A stretch of DNA of 64,000 bases, taken from positions 10,730,965 through 10,794,964 of the forward strand of contig NC_031770.1 in assembly GCF_001522545.3 (NCBI RefSeq), written 5' to 3'. Below the pieces are notes generated by a model. The model was not told where the DNA came from. It was given only the letters and a program-made list of their open reading frames with translations, and searched no databases. The position numbers and the translations under genes were made by a program. The DNA comes from Parus major. Its lineage: Eukaryota; Chordata; Aves; Passeriformes; Paridae. Positions 63,931 to 64,000 of the stretch are shown here, piece after piece (position 1 is the first letter of the stretch; each line of letters opens with the position of its first letter).

Positions 63931-64000
63931 TTCCCTTCCCTTCCCTTCCCTTCCCTTCCCTTCCCTTCCCTTCCCTTCCCTTCCCTTCCCTTCCCTTCCC
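63931..64000. repeat. (TTCCC)n pentanucleotide repeat, at least 14 units
   Basis: Fourteen perfect TTCCC units run to the window end and presumably continue. The + strand is pure pyrimidine and the - strand is (GGGAA)n, which satisfies the G-quadruplex pattern and can also form a triplex. Confidence 0.99.

Overview
The window is vertebrate nuclear DNA, most likely from a songbird (passerine). Three things point there. The one clear gene piece is a vertebrate sodium/calcium exchanger exon. The interspersed repeats are avian CR1 LINEs with the (ATTCTRTG)n type of 3' end. A 702-bp solo LTR at 24442-25143 matches, from memory, a family common in passerine genomes. There are no operons, rRNA or tRNA genes, or CRISPR arrays.

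Layout: positions 1-560 are a CpG island with a good GT donor at 509, a candidate alternative first exon and promoter on the + strand. About 9.1 kb of non-coding DNA, read as intron 1, follows. At 9706-11541 lies one very large exon, the first coding exon (exon 2) of SLC8A1 (NCX1). It carries the signal peptide, the first five membrane segments with the alpha-1 ion-binding repeat, the XIP autoinhibitory segment, all of Ca2+-binding domain CBD1 and the first part of CBD2. It ends in phase 2 at a consensus donor. The remaining 52.5 kb (11548-64000) reads as the start of the long intron 2. I see no further coding exon in it, only CR1 fragments, one solo LTR, microsatellites, a decamer minisatellite containing a 125-base assembly gap, several hairpins, a 99-bp duplicated segment and some CpG-retaining patches that could be regulatory.

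The protein half encoded here works with downstream exons outside the window (the alternatively spliced A/B and C-F cassette exons and the second membrane block) to form the plasma-membrane 3 Na+ : 1 Ca2+ antiporter.

Most interesting observation: with the splice sites I infer, the exon is exactly 1836 nt (612 x 3) and has no in-frame stop. A single-exon circular RNA of the kind known for mammalian SLC8A1 exon 2 would therefore hold an endless open reading frame. Other points worth checking are a 99-bp direct repeat whose two copies differ only at CpG-type transitions, a 17-bp-arm hairpin with TTAATTA in both arms, and the perfect 5-bp target duplication around the LTR.
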